A stretch of 64,000 nucleotides of DNA, taken from the NCBI RefSeq assembly GCF_003259845.1, contig NZ_QLMJ01000027.1, forward strand, positions 105,291 through 169,290, in the 5' to 3' direction. The translations under genes and the position numbers were made by a program. The notes below the pieces were generated by a model. The model was not told the origin of the DNA. It was given only the letters and a program-made list of their open reading frames with translations, and did not search any database. Within the stretch, counting starts at the first letter, position 1, and each line of letters opens with the position of its first letter. Positions 41,718-50,363 of this stretch are shown here, piece after piece. Origin of the DNA: Actinoplanes lutulentus (lineage in GTDB: Bacteria > Actinomycetota > Actinomycetes > Mycobacteriales > Micromonosporaceae).

Positions 41718-42935
41718 TCAGCCGATGTGGAACGCGTCGCCGTAGACCTTGAAGTCCAGCGGCGTGTTCAGGTCGAAGTTGCTGTTGTTCAGGAAGACGC
41801 GCTGGGCGGTGTCGATGCGGGTGACGTCGTCGTGGGCCGCTTCCTTCTTCATCTCGACGACCCGCTCGTCCAGGAACGCGTTGAGCCAGGCGCGCTCGTC
41901 GCCGCCCTGGGCCGGCGGCTTGGCCTTGGCGAGGGCCCGGCTGCGGATCGACCGCATGCCGCCGTAGCCGTGCACGACCGAGGCGTCGTAGTACGCGAAC
42001 TGGCCGAGCGCGCGGACGCCGTCCGACTTGCCGTCGCGGACCGACGGGTTGAAGTACACCCGGTCGCGCTCGGACTCCTGCGCGGCCTGGAACACCGCGT
42101 CGGCGGCCGCGGTCTTCCAGTCCCTGGTGAAGTTCGGGTCGAGGCCCGAGTGCGAGGCGGTGCCGTTGACGCTGCGCAGCGCCGGGAGATACTTCGCCAG
42201 GACGTTCGAGGGCTTGGTGGCGGTGTACGCCTCGACCAGTTCGAGCATGTCACCGGTTCCGGAACAGAAGCCGATGATCCCGGCGGTGTAGCCCCGGCCG
42301 TCGTTGATGTCCTGGATGTAGGAGAACTGCGCCCGCCAGTTCAGCGACGAGTTCTCGGCCGCCGAGACGATCTGCATGGCGACGTCCTTCTTCGCCGGAT
42401 CGTCGAGGTTCTTGCCGGTGGACGGCGGAGTGCTGGTGGGCGGGGTCGTGGGGGTCGAGCCGCCGGGCAGCGTCCAGGTCTGGTTGGCGGTCGCCGAGCA
42501 GGTCCAGATCTGCAGCCGGGTGCCGTTGGCGCTGCTCTTGTCGGTGACGTCGAGGCACTTGCCGGAGACCGGGTTCACCAGGGCGCCGTTGGTGAAGGTC
42601 CACTTCTGAGCGCCGGTGCCGTTGCAGTCGTACAGCTGGATCTTGGTTCCGTTGGCCGTCGCGGCGGCGGTGATGTCCAGGCATTTGCCCAGTGCCTGCA
42701 GGGTGCCGTCGGTGTTGCCGGTGGTCCACCGCTGGGCGGCCGAGCTGTTGCAGTCGTAGATCTGAATGGCGGTGCCGTTGGCGGACGAGGCGCCGGCGAC
42801 GTCGATGCATTTGCCGCCCAGGCCGGTGATCGGGCCGGCCGTGGCGGCGCTGGCCGGAAGTAGTCCGTAGATCGTGGCCGCACCGGCGAGGACCAGTCCG
42901 GACGCAGCGTAAACGGCGGTTTTCACGCGAAACAT
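41718..42935 (-). CDS. Secreted GH46 chitosanase with N-terminal ricin-type lectin (CBM13)
   Basis: The 405-residue protein has a signal peptide (1-31, ending ASA). A trefoil lectin follows at about 34-157, with KCIDV, KCLDI, KCLDV and QRW, QKW, QTW motifs, then a Thr/Pro linker. The GH46 domain starts near 172. The catalytic pair is visible: Glu194 in SAAENSSLNW and Asp212 in the IQDINDGRGYT segment, 18 residues apart as in the Streptomyces N174 enzyme. It should hydrolyse chitosan endo-wise outside the cell. The ATG follows AGGAG. Divergent from a ROK regulator, which is the obvious candidate controller. Confidence 0.9.
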   Translation of the reverse strand: MFRVKTAVYAASGLVLAGAATIYGLLPASAATAGPITGLGGKCIDVAGASSANGTAIQIYDCNSSAAQRWTTGNTDGTLQALGKCLDITAAATANGTKIQLYDCNGTGAQKWTFTNGALVNPVSGKCLDVTDKSSANGTRLQIWTCSATANQTWTLPGGSTPTTPPTSTPPSTGKNLDDPAKKDVAMQIVSAAENSSLNWRAQFSYIQDINDGRGYTAGIIGFCSGTGDMLELVEAYTATKPSNVLAKYLPALRSVNGTASHSGLDPNFTRDWKTAAADAVFQAAQESERDRVYFNPSVRDGKSDGVRALGQFAYYDASVVHGYGGMRSIRSRALAKAKPPAQGGDERAWLNAFLDERVVEMKKEAAHDDVTRIDTAQRVFLNNSNFDLNTPLDFKVYGDAFHIG

Positions 42936-43032
42936 GGCGCTCCTGGGGAAAGGGGATGGAAGGGTGGCGCGCGCTGGACGGACTCTATGACTGTTAAGTA
43001 GCTTTATCAATAGCCGTCAATAGGGAGCTTCG
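42936..43032. promoter_or_regulatory. Divergent promoter region, chitosanase / ROK regulator
   Basis: This 97-base interval has an AT-rich block (42985-43021). On the minus strand TTGACG (43019-43014) lies before a CTTAAC-type sequence at suitable distance for the chitosanase. The ROK gene has GGGAG just before its ATG. No perfect palindrome was found, so the operator for ROK is not defined. Confidence 0.4.
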
Positions 43033-44196
43033 ATGTCACGTCTGGCCGGCTCGTCCAAGCTGCTGCGCGCCATGAACGAGAGCGCGGCGCTCGAACTGCT
43101 GCTCGACCCCGGCATGCTCACCCGCGCCGACCTGCGCAGGATCACCGCGCTGTCCACACCGACGATCTCCGAGCTGCTCCGGCGGCTGACCGCGGCCGGG
43201 CTGATCACCGTGGTCGGGCACGACAGCGGCCGGCCCGGGCCGGCCGCGGAGATCTACGCGGCTGATCCGGACGCGGCCTACACCGTCGCCGTCTCCATCC
43301 GCGAGACCGGGACCAGCGGAAATCCGTCGGTGGCCGCCGCGCTCTGCGACCTGACCGGCACGATCCGGGCGACGGTCGAGACGCATGTCGACTTCCTCGG
43401 CGCCGACCCGGTGTCCACCGTGGCCGGCGTGGTCACCCGGCTGCGGAAACGGGCCGGTGTCGAGGCCGGCCGGATCCGGCACGTGCAGCTCGGCGTGCCC
43501 GGCTCGTACGACCCGAGGAGCGAGACGATCCGGCTCACCGACGTGCCCGGATTCGGCCGGCCCGGTCTGGTGCCGAGGATCGCCGAGGCGCTCGGCACCC
43601 GGGTCGGCGCCGACAACGACGTCAACCTGGCCGCGGTGGCCGAGCGGCGGCGGGGCGCCGGCCGGGAGGCGGAGAACTTCGCGCTGCTCTGGATCGGTCA
43701 GGACGGGCTGGGCCTGGCCATCGACATCAACGGGACGCTGCTGCGGGGTACGCGTGGTGGCGCCGGTGAGATCGGCTATGTGCCGCTCTACTCACCCGAT
43801 TCGCCGCACCGCAAGATCGATCTGCAGGATCTGTTCGGCGGCCCGGCGATCATGGAGCTGGCCCGGGATCACGGGATCGCCGGGGAGACTCCGGCCGCGG
43901 TGGTCGCCGCCGGCTCGGAGGAGTTCCTCGCCGTCCTGGCGGATCGCGTCGTGGTCGGGCTGGCCGCGGTGACCGCCATTCTCGACCCGTACCTGATCGT
44001 GCTGGCCGGGCCCATCGCCCAGGCCGGCGGCGAGGCGCTGCTCACGGCGGTGACCAGCGCGTTCGGGCGTGCCGCGCCCCTGGAGTGCTCGATCACCGTC
44101 ACGGCCATCGAGGGCGACGCGGTGCTGCTCGGCGCTCTGGACGCCGGGCTCAAGGCGGTCCGGGAGGTTCTGGTCGCCGCCATCCGGGCCGGCTGA
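43033..44196 (+). CDS. ROK-family transcriptional regulator lacking the zinc motif
   Basis: This 387-residue protein has an N-terminal winged helix-turn-helix (residues about 12-68: LTRADLRRITALSTPTISEL, then RRLTAAGLITVVG). A ROK sugar-kinase-like domain follows, with an ATP/phosphate loop region (LLWIGQDGLGLAIDINGTLL) and GGAGEIGYVPL. The CxCGxxGCxE zinc site that normally follows GEIGH is replaced by YSPDSPHRKIDLQ, so it likely does not bind zinc and is not a kinase. ROK repressors respond to sugars; here the divergent chitosanase suggests an amino-sugar oligomer. The ATG has GGGAG 5 bases upstream. Confidence 0.85.
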   Translation: MSRLAGSSKLLRAMNESAALELLLDPGMLTRADLRRITALSTPTISELLRRLTAAGLITVVGHDSGRPGPAAEIYAADPDAAYTVAVSIRETGTSGNPSVAAALCDLTGTIRATVETHVDFLGADPVSTVAGVVTRLRKRAGVEAGRIRHVQLGVPGSYDPRSETIRLTDVPGFGRPGLVPRIAEALGTRVGADNDVNLAAVAERRRGAGREAENFALLWIGQDGLGLAIDINGTLLRGTRGGAGEIGYVPLYSPDSPHRKIDLQDLFGGPAIMELARDHGIAGETPAAVVAAGSEEFLAVLADRVVVGLAAVTAILDPYLIVLAGPIAQAGGEALLTAVTSAFGRAAPLECSITVTAIEGDAVLLGALDAGLKAVREVLVAAIRAG

Positions 44197-44284
44197 CCGG
44201 CTGCTCGGCAACTCATCCCGGCCGGATGAGGCGCTGCGGCGTCCACGGTGTTGATCTGAACGCGGCTGTCGAGGAGGTCGCACC

Positions 44285-45076
44285 GTGGCGAAGAAACAGG
44301 ACAAGAAGCTCGGCCGTAAGGCGTACGAAAAGGCGCTTGAGGATCTGCAGGCCGAGCTGGTCGCCATGCAGGAGTGGGTGAAGGCGAGCGGCGCCAAGGT
44401 GTGTGTCGTCTTCGAGGGACGCGACACCGCGGGCAAGGGCGGCACGATCAAGCGGATCGTCGAGCGGGTGAGTCCGCGGGTGTTCCGGGTGGTGGCGTTG
44501 CCGGAACCGACGGCGCGGCAGAAGTCGCAGATGTACATCCAGCGCTACATCGAGCACTTCCCGGCGGCCGGCGAGGTCGTCATCTTCGACCGGAGCTGGT
44601 ACAACCGCGCCGGGGTCGAACGGGTGATGGGTTTCTGCACACCCGAGCAGACCGAACAGTTCCTCCAGCAGGTCCCCGCCGTGGAGGAGGCGATGGTCGC
44701 GAACGGCATCATCCTGATCAAGTACTGGCTGGAGGTCGGCTCGGACGAGCAGACGCGCCGGATCGAGAGCCGCGTCCACGACCCCCGCAAGGTCTGGAAG
44801 CTGTCCGACATGGATCTGAAGTCCTACAGCCGCTGGTACGACTACTCACGGGCCCGGGACGCCATGTTCGCCGCGACCGACACCCCGTGGGCGCCGTGGA
44901 ACGTCGCGGACACCAATAGCAAGAAGCGTGGCCGGCTCAACATCATCAGTCATCTGCTGAGCCAGGTGCCGTACGAGCCGCTCAAGCAGCCGGACGTCAC
45001 GCTGCCGGAACGGCAGAAGGCCGGCGATTATCAGGAACCGGCCCGCGCGCCGCGGTCCATTCCGGCGCCGTTCTGA
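44285..45076 (+). CDS. ppk2: Polyphosphate kinase 2 (PPK2)
   Basis: The 263-residue protein has the whole class I PPK2 core: Walker A FEGRDTAGKGGTIKRI (residues about 43-58), the RWYIQRYxxHxP-like MYIQRYIEHFPAAGEVVIFD, Walker B and lid DRSWYNRAGVERVMGF, and WNVADTNSKKRGRLN near the end. It transfers phosphate between polyphosphate and nucleoside diphosphates or monophosphates in the cytoplasm, in either direction. The GTG follows GGAGG. The last 46 bases overlap the 3' end of the convergent antiporter gene. Confidence 0.9.
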   Translation: MAKKQDKKLGRKAYEKALEDLQAELVAMQEWVKASGAKVCVVFEGRDTAGKGGTIKRIVERVSPRVFRVVALPEPTARQKSQMYIQRYIEHFPAAGEVVIFDRSWYNRAGVERVMGFCTPEQTEQFLQQVPAVEEAMVANGIILIKYWLEVGSDEQTRRIESRVHDPRKVWKLSDMDLKSYSRWYDYSRARDAMFAATDTPWAPWNVADTNSKKRGRLNIISHLLSQVPYEPLKQPDVTLPERQKAGDYQEPARAPRSIPAPF

Positions 45077-46251
45077 CGCGCGTACCGGTTCGCCAGGGGT
45101 TTCGCGCTGAGGCCGTGGGCGAACACGCTGAGCAGCACGGTCATGCCGATCACCGCCACGGCGGGGCCGGCGGCGTCGTGGAGTTCCTCGACAGCGATCA
45201 GAGCGAAGATGATCGAGGCGAGACCGCGCGGTCCGAACCAGCCGATGAACGAGATCGTCGGCAGTGAGAGACCGGATCTGATCAGGACGAGCCCGACCGG
45301 CAGCATCCGGACCACGGTGAGGCTCAGGACGGCGTACGCCACCACCCGCCAGCCGGCGTGGTCGATGACGATCGGGACCGCGACGGCCCCGAAGGCCAGC
45401 CAGGTGAGCAGGGAGACGAGTCCGGCTGTCTGCTCGACGTAGAAGACCTCCTTCACACCGCCCCGGCCGGCGTAGTGGCCGAAGGCGAGCCCGGCGACGA
45501 AGGCGGAGACGAAGCCGTTGCCGCCGAGCGCGACAGTGCTCGCGTACGCGGCCAGCGCGAGGGCCAGCACGGCCGGCCCGGCGAAGTCCTCGGCCGCCCA
45601 TCCCCGGTGCCGGGCGATCCGCATGCTGTGGCCGCCGGCCAGCCCGGCGAGAACACCGACCCCGAGGCCGACCGCCAGATCGAGGAGTGCGCCGCCCAGA
45701 CTCAGTGCGCCCTGGAAAGTCTCGGCGGTGACGGCGCCGGCGACGGCGATGGTCACGACCGGAGTGGCGATGCCGTCGTTGAGACCGCTCTCGACGTTGA
45801 GAACCCGCCTGATCCGTTCCGGCACGGCGGGGTTGGCCATCACCGCGGCGCCCAGCGCCGCGTCGGTGGGCGCGAGCGCGGCGCCCACCAGCAGGGCGAG
45901 CCAGAAACCCAGTCCGTCGAAGAGCAGCACTGCCAGCACGGAACCGGCGGCGATGGTGAGCGGCAGGCCGATCCCGAGCAGGCGGACGTACAGTCCCAGG
46001 TCGGCGCGGACCTCCCGGGGGCCGACACGGGAGGCGTCCGCGAACAGCACCCAGACCAGGGTCACCTCGGCCAGCAGCTTGACGACCTCCTGGGTGGCCT
46101 CCGGCTCCACCGCGCGCACACCCTCGGAGAACAGCACGCCGACCAGGACGAACACGATCGGCGCACTGAGGTCAGCCCGGCCGAGCCGGTTCGCGGTGAG
46201 ACCCCAGCAGAAGATCGCCACCATGACCAGGGAGACAGCGGCCGCTTCCAC
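45031..46251 (-). CDS. CPA1-family cation/proton antiporter
   Basis: This 406-residue, strongly hydrophobic protein has about 11-12 spans. The CPA1 hallmarks are visible: APTDAALGAAVMANPAVP (residues about 125-142), LNVESGLNDGIATPVV with the paired acidic residues of the ion site, and FIGWFGPRGLASIIFALIAVE. It exchanges monovalent cations for protons at the membrane. The C-terminal tail is short, with no cytoplasmic regulatory domain. Its 3' end overlaps PPK2 in convergent orientation, so antisense transcription is possible. Confidence 0.87.
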   Translation of the reverse strand: MEAAAVSLVMVAIFCWGLTANRLGRADLSAPIVFVLVGVLFSEGVRAVEPEATQEVVKLLAEVTLVWVLFADASRVGPREVRADLGLYVRLLGIGLPLTIAAGSVLAVLLFDGLGFWLALLVGAALAPTDAALGAAVMANPAVPERIRRVLNVESGLNDGIATPVVTIAVAGAVTAETFQGALSLGGALLDLAVGLGVGVLAGLAGGHSMRIARHRGWAAEDFAGPAVLALALAAYASTVALGGNGFVSAFVAGLAFGHYAGRGGVKEVFYVEQTAGLVSLLTWLAFGAVAVPIVIDHAGWRVVAYAVLSLTVVRMLPVGLVLIRSGLSLPTISFIGWFGPRGLASIIFALIAVEELHDAAGPAVAVIGMTVLLSVFAHGLSAKPLANRYARQNGAGMDRGARAGS

Positions 46252-46299
46252 AGGAGTCCTCCTCCGCGACCATGCTTCCGGGCACCGGGCGAGGTTCCG

Positions 46300-47835
46300 T
46301 CATCCCCCGCGGATGAGGTCGCGTCCGGCCAGTAGTCCTCGGGGCGGGATCGAGTAGACCTGCACCGGGCGTACGCCGTGGCGGTTCAGGATCGCGTTGG
46401 CGGCCAGCGCGGCTGACGCGGCGGAGCGTTCCATCAACGCGCAGGGGAACGACATGCGGACCCAGTCGCCGGCCAGGAACAATCCGTCGGCGTCGGTGAT
46501 CACGCCGGGCCGGGTGGCGTCACTGCCCACATCGAACGCCGGGGCGTCGTACCCGATCCGGGTGTCGCTGTCGACCGCCCGCAACGTGCTTGTCTCCGGC
46601 CAGATCCCGGTGAGCTGCGACCACATGTCGCGGGCCGCGCTCGTCGCGTCGACGCCGGCGTCCGCGGCGTACGCGTGCAGTTCCAGGACCGCGCCTCCGG
46701 TCCGCCGCGACCATTCGGCCGAGCCTCGTTCGACGCGGTGGAACAGGCTCACCGAGTCCAGCAGCGGCTCGCGGGCGACGCTGCTGAACACCGCGCGGTC
46801 CGCGGCGACGTCCCGGTCGGTCCAGATCCGGCTGACCGCGTACGGGGCGGTCGTGCGTACCGTCTCGATGTTCTTGACCAGAGCCGGCGCCGAGCCGGTC
46901 AGGGTGGGTGACGCGGCGACGATGGCGCGCGCGGCGGCGGGGCCGGTGGCCAGGACGACGTGGTCCGCGCGGACCTGGGCGCCGCCGGTGAGGGTGACGG
47001 TCCAGCCCGGTTCGATCCGGTCGACGGCCGCGCCGGTGCGGATGTCCGCGCCCAGCGCCTGCAACCGCTCGCACAGCGGCGCCCAGATCGACGTCTGGTA
47101 GTCGTCGTCCGGCGCGTCGAAGGCCAGGCCCTCGGCGTTACGCAGGAAATAGAAGTGGAACTGCATGATCATCTCGGCGGCCGACATCTCGGCCGCGTGG
47201 TTGAAGAACGAGTGGGCGAACACGTCGAACAGCAGCGCGCGAGCCTGGTCCGGCATGGCGAGCCGGTCGAGGTAGTCCGCCGCCGACATCGTGTCGAAGT
47301 CCCGGTAGGTCTGCGCCCGGGAGAATCGCAGCAGCGCCATCGCCGTCGGTCCGTCGACGTCGCGCATCTCGCGCATCCGCAGGCTGGGGGAGCGGGCGAT
47401 CAGCGCGAGCAGGCTCCACGGCGGTGTTTTCGGCAGCCCGCCGAAGTCCTCGTCCGGCCAGGCCCGGGACACCACGGGATAGTGCTCGGCCGGGCGGAGG
47501 AACGACAGCGCCGGGTCGATCCGGCGCAGGATGTTCCGCCAGTTGTAGTACTGCCGGAAGAAGGCGTGAAACCCGTGGCCGACCATCTGGGTGGACCCGT
47601 CCGCCAGCTGTTTCGGCCACGCCGCGAGCCGGCCACCGAGCCGATCGTCGCGTTCCAGCAGTGTCACCGCGACACCGCGTTCGGCGAGCAGCAGGGCCGA
47701 TGTCATGCCCGCGATCCCACCCCCGATCACCACAGCGCTCGCGGGGTGGTCCACCCGGCCTGGCAGCGACCGGTCGATGCGGATGAGGCGTCGGGCGTGG
47801 CGGTTCGCGAAGCCGGAGCCGCGGGAAGGCGTCAT
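46300..47835 (-). CDS. FAD-dependent oxidoreductase, isorenieratene synthase (CrtU)-like
   Basis: The 511-residue protein has an N-terminal FAD-binding Rossmann motif (VVIGGGIAGMTSALLLAERG, then LLERDDRLGGRL). The family-specific GHGFHAFFRQYYNWRNILRR occurs at about residues 90-109, as in CrtU carotenoid phi-ring synthases, with FHFYFLRNAEGLAFD further on and a C-terminal FAD contact (GLFLAGDWVRMSFPCALMERS). CrtU desaturates and methyl-shifts the beta-ionone ring. No crtE, B, I or Y gene is nearby, so its substrate here is uncertain; a broader amine-oxidase-like desaturase role is possible. The ATG 47835 start is assigned by homology; the ribosome site is weak. Confidence 0.72.
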   Translation of the reverse strand: MTPSRGSGFANRHARRLIRIDRSLPGRVDHPASAVVIGGGIAGMTSALLLAERGVAVTLLERDDRLGGRLAAWPKQLADGSTQMVGHGFHAFFRQYYNWRNILRRIDPALSFLRPAEHYPVVSRAWPDEDFGGLPKTPPWSLLALIARSPSLRMREMRDVDGPTAMALLRFSRAQTYRDFDTMSAADYLDRLAMPDQARALLFDVFAHSFFNHAAEMSAAEMIMQFHFYFLRNAEGLAFDAPDDDYQTSIWAPLCERLQALGADIRTGAAVDRIEPGWTVTLTGGAQVRADHVVLATGPAAARAIVAASPTLTGSAPALVKNIETVRTTAPYAVSRIWTDRDVAADRAVFSSVAREPLLDSVSLFHRVERGSAEWSRRTGGAVLELHAYAADAGVDATSAARDMWSQLTGIWPETSTLRAVDSDTRIGYDAPAFDVGSDATRPGVITDADGLFLAGDWVRMSFPCALMERSAASAALAANAILNRHGVRPVQVYSIPPRGLLAGRDLIRGG

Positions 47836-47899
47836 GCTCCGCAAAGTTCCCGGCCACCTGTGATCCAACCCTGGCACTGCTTGCAGGCAGACTGTCGTC

Positions 47900-49087
47900 A
47901 TGGTCATCGACGTTACGGCTCTGCGCGCGCACTTCCCCTCCCTCGACGGCGGCGTGGCGTACTTCGACTCCCCGGGCGGCACCCAGACGCCGCGCCCGGT
48001 CGCCGGGGCCATCGCCGAGACGATGCTGCGGCCGTTGTCCATCCGGGGGACGAGCACCGAGTCCGAACGCAACGCCGAGCGCACCGTCACGGAGTTCCGC
48101 GCTGCCTACGCCGACCTGCTGAACGTGCCCGCTCAGGGCATCGTGCACGGTCGCAGCGCCACCCAGCTCACGTACGACTTCTCCCGGCACCTGGCCAAGA
48201 CCTGGCAGCCCGGCGACGAGATCGTTCTCAGCCGGCTCGAGCACGACAGCAACGTGCGGCCGTGGATTCAGGCAGCCGGGCCGGCCGGGGTGACAGTGCG
48301 CTGGATCGACCTCGACGGTCCGGAGCTCGACCTCGGCTCGCTGGAGCGGGCGCTGTCGCCGCGCACCCGTCTGGTCGCGGTCACCGCCGCGTCCAACGTT
48401 CTGGGAACCATTCCTTCGGTACGCCGGATCGCGGACCTCGCGCACGACGCGGGCGCCCTGCTCTACGTCGACGGGGTTCACTACGCCGCGCATCAGCTGG
48501 TGGACGTGCCGGCGCTGGGCGCGGATTTCTTCGTCTGCTCGCCGTACAAGTTCTTCGGTCCGCACTGCGGGGTGCTCGCCGCGGCGCCGGAGCTGCTGGA
48601 GAGCATCCGGCCGGACAAGCTGCTGCCGTCGTCGGACGCGGTCCCGGAGCGGTTCGAGTTCGGCACGCTGCCCTACGAGATGCTCGCCGGCGCGACGGCC
48701 GCTGTCGACTTCCTCGCGGGGATCGCCCCAGCTGCGACCCGCAGGGAGGGGCTGACGCGATCGTTCGAGGCGATCCACGAGCATGAAACCGCCCTGCTTA
48801 CCCGGTTGGAACAAGGGCTCGGCAAGCTAGAGGTGACTGTTTACTCGCGGGCCGCCGACCGGACCCCGACGACGCTGATGAGCCTGAACGGCCGGGACGC
48901 CCGTGAGGCCCAGCTGTTCCTCGCGGAGCGCGACGTGCTCGCGCCGGCGGGATCGTTCTACGCGTACGAGCCCTTCACCGCGCTGAAGCTGCCCGAGCCC
49001 GCGCTGCGAGTCGGCCTGGCACCTTACAACACCGGCGAAGAGGTGGACCGGTTCCTCGCTGGTCTCGCTGATTTCCTGCGCAAATAG
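47900..49087 (+). CDS. Cysteine desulfurase-like aminotransferase class V enzyme
   Basis: This 395-residue protein is a PLP fold-type I enzyme. The opening HFPSLDGGVAYFDSPGGTQTP is typical of the cysteine desulfurase-like TIGR01976 group. The PLP Asp region is ALLYVDGVHYAAHQLVDV, and the Schiff-base Lys is in FFVCSPYKFFGPHCG (about residue 218). The usual flexible cysteine loop of IscS/SufS is not evident, so true desulfurase activity is unproven. Divergent from the CrtU-like gene (64 bases). Its stop is 9 bases before the glycosyltransferase start, so it may be the first gene of the next operon. Confidence 0.83.
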   Translation: MVIDVTALRAHFPSLDGGVAYFDSPGGTQTPRPVAGAIAETMLRPLSIRGTSTESERNAERTVTEFRAAYADLLNVPAQGIVHGRSATQLTYDFSRHLAKTWQPGDEIVLSRLEHDSNVRPWIQAAGPAGVTVRWIDLDGPELDLGSLERALSPRTRLVAVTAASNVLGTIPSVRRIADLAHDAGALLYVDGVHYAAHQLVDVPALGADFFVCSPYKFFGPHCGVLAAAPELLESIRPDKLLPSSDAVPERFEFGTLPYEMLAGATAAVDFLAGIAPAATRREGLTRSFEAIHEHETALLTRLEQGLGKLEVTVYSRAADRTPTTLMSLNGRDAREAQLFLAERDVLAPAGSFYAYEPFTALKLPEPALRVGLAPYNTGEEVDRFLAGLADFLRK

Positions 49088-49096
49088 GATCAGCTG

Positions 49097-50356
49097 GTGA
49101 CCTCAGCCCCCCTCCGCATCGCCCTGTTGTCATATCGGAGCAAACCGCACAGTGGGGGACAGGGAATCTACGTCCGGCATCTGTCACGGGAGCTGGTGAG
49201 GCTCGGTCACCAGGTGGAGGTGTTCTCCGGGCCGCCGCTGCCCGACCTGGACGAGGGGGTCGGCCTGACCGTCCTGCCGAGCCTCGACCTCTACCGGGAG
49301 CCTGATCCGTTCCGGACGCCGAAGCTGGCGGAGTTCCGGACGCCGGTCGACGTGCTGGAATGGGCGGCGATGTGCACCGGGGCGTTCCCGGAGCCGCTGA
49401 CGTTCTCGCTGCGCGCCTGGCGGCATCTGCGGGAGCGGCTGGCCGGGTTCGACATCGTGCACGACAACCAGTGCCTCGGTTACGGGCTGCTGCCGTTGAG
49501 CCGGTCGGGCACGCCACTGGTCGCGACGATCCACCACCCGATCACCGTCGACCGGGATCTGGAGCTGGTGGCGGCGCCGGACTGGAAACGGCGGCTGTCG
49601 CTGCGGCGCTGGTACGCCTTCACCCGCATGCAGGCCCGGGTCGCCCGGAACCTGCCCTGGCTGACGACCGTGTCGCAGGCCGCCCGGGACGAGATCGTCG
49701 AAGCGTTCCGGGTTCCGGCCGAGCGGCTACGCGTGATCGGGGTAGGCGTGGACGTGGACACGTTCAGCCCGGGCGGCGAGAGAATCAACGGCCGCATCGT
49801 CACGGTGGCCAGCGCCGACGTACCCCTGAAAGGCCTCGCCGAACTGATCGAGGCGGTAGCCAAACTCCGCGCCGACCACGACGTGGAACTGGTGGTCGTC
49901 GGATCAGCCCGCCCGGACGGCGCCGCCGCGAAGGCGATCACCCGGCTCGGCCTGGAGGACGCAGTCCGGTTCGTCTCCGGCATCTCGGACGCCGAACTCG
50001 CCGATCTGTTCCGGTCAGCGACGGTGGCCGCGGTCCCGTCACGGTACGAAGGTTTCTCGCTGCCCGCCGTCGAGGCGATGGCATGCGGGATCCCGCTGGT
50101 GGTGACGACGGCGGGCGCGCTGCCGGAGGTGGCCGGCCCGGACGGGCTGGCGTCGCTGCACGTCGCGCCGGGCGACGCCGAGGCGTTGTCGGCGGCGATC
50201 GGGCGGCTGCTCGACGACGAGCCTCTGCGCCGCCGGCTGGGCGAGCAGGGCCGCCTGCGGGCGGTCGAGCAATTCACGTGGCGGCGGACCGCGATCCGCA
50301 CCGCCGAATGGTACGCCGAAGCAATCGCCGCGAATCAGAACCGAAAGAGCAGGTAG
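49097..50356 (+). CDS. Glycosyltransferase family 4 protein
   Basis: The 419-residue protein is a GT-B fold enzyme: N-terminal PLRIALLSYRSKPHSGGQGIYVRHL with the Gly-rich acceptor loop, middle DIVHDNQCLGYGLLP, and C-terminal donor site with VPSRYEGFSLPAVEAMACG, an EX7E motif. It transfers a sugar from a nucleotide donor. GTG start; the gene begins 9 bases after the preceding stop and ends 7 bases before the methyltransferase start. First clear member of a cassette with two methyltransferases and a toroid protein; the product is unknown. Confidence 0.88.
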   Translation: MTSAPLRIALLSYRSKPHSGGQGIYVRHLSRELVRLGHQVEVFSGPPLPDLDEGVGLTVLPSLDLYREPDPFRTPKLAEFRTPVDVLEWAAMCTGAFPEPLTFSLRAWRHLRERLAGFDIVHDNQCLGYGLLPLSRSGTPLVATIHHPITVDRDLELVAAPDWKRRLSLRRWYAFTRMQARVARNLPWLTTVSQAARDEIVEAFRVPAERLRVIGVGVDVDTFSPGGERINGRIVTVASADVPLKGLAELIEAVAKLRADHDVELVVVGSARPDGAAAKAITRLGLEDAVRFVSGISDAELADLFRSATVAAVPSRYEGFSLPAVEAMACGIPLVVTTAGALPEVAGPDGLASLHVAPGDAEALSAAIGRLLDDEPLRRRLGEQGRLRAVEQFTWRRTAIRTAEWYAEAIAANQNRKSR

Positions 50357-50363
50357 AACACCG

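Noticed and set aside
28942..44196. A complete type IV pilus or type II secretion locus around the pseudopilins
   Set aside because: No assembly ATPase, platform protein or prepilin peptidase gene is present; only the three pilin-like genes can be supported.
46960..48786. 608-codon frame across the CrtU-like gene and the aminotransferase
   Set aside because: Spans two divergent real genes and has no domain.
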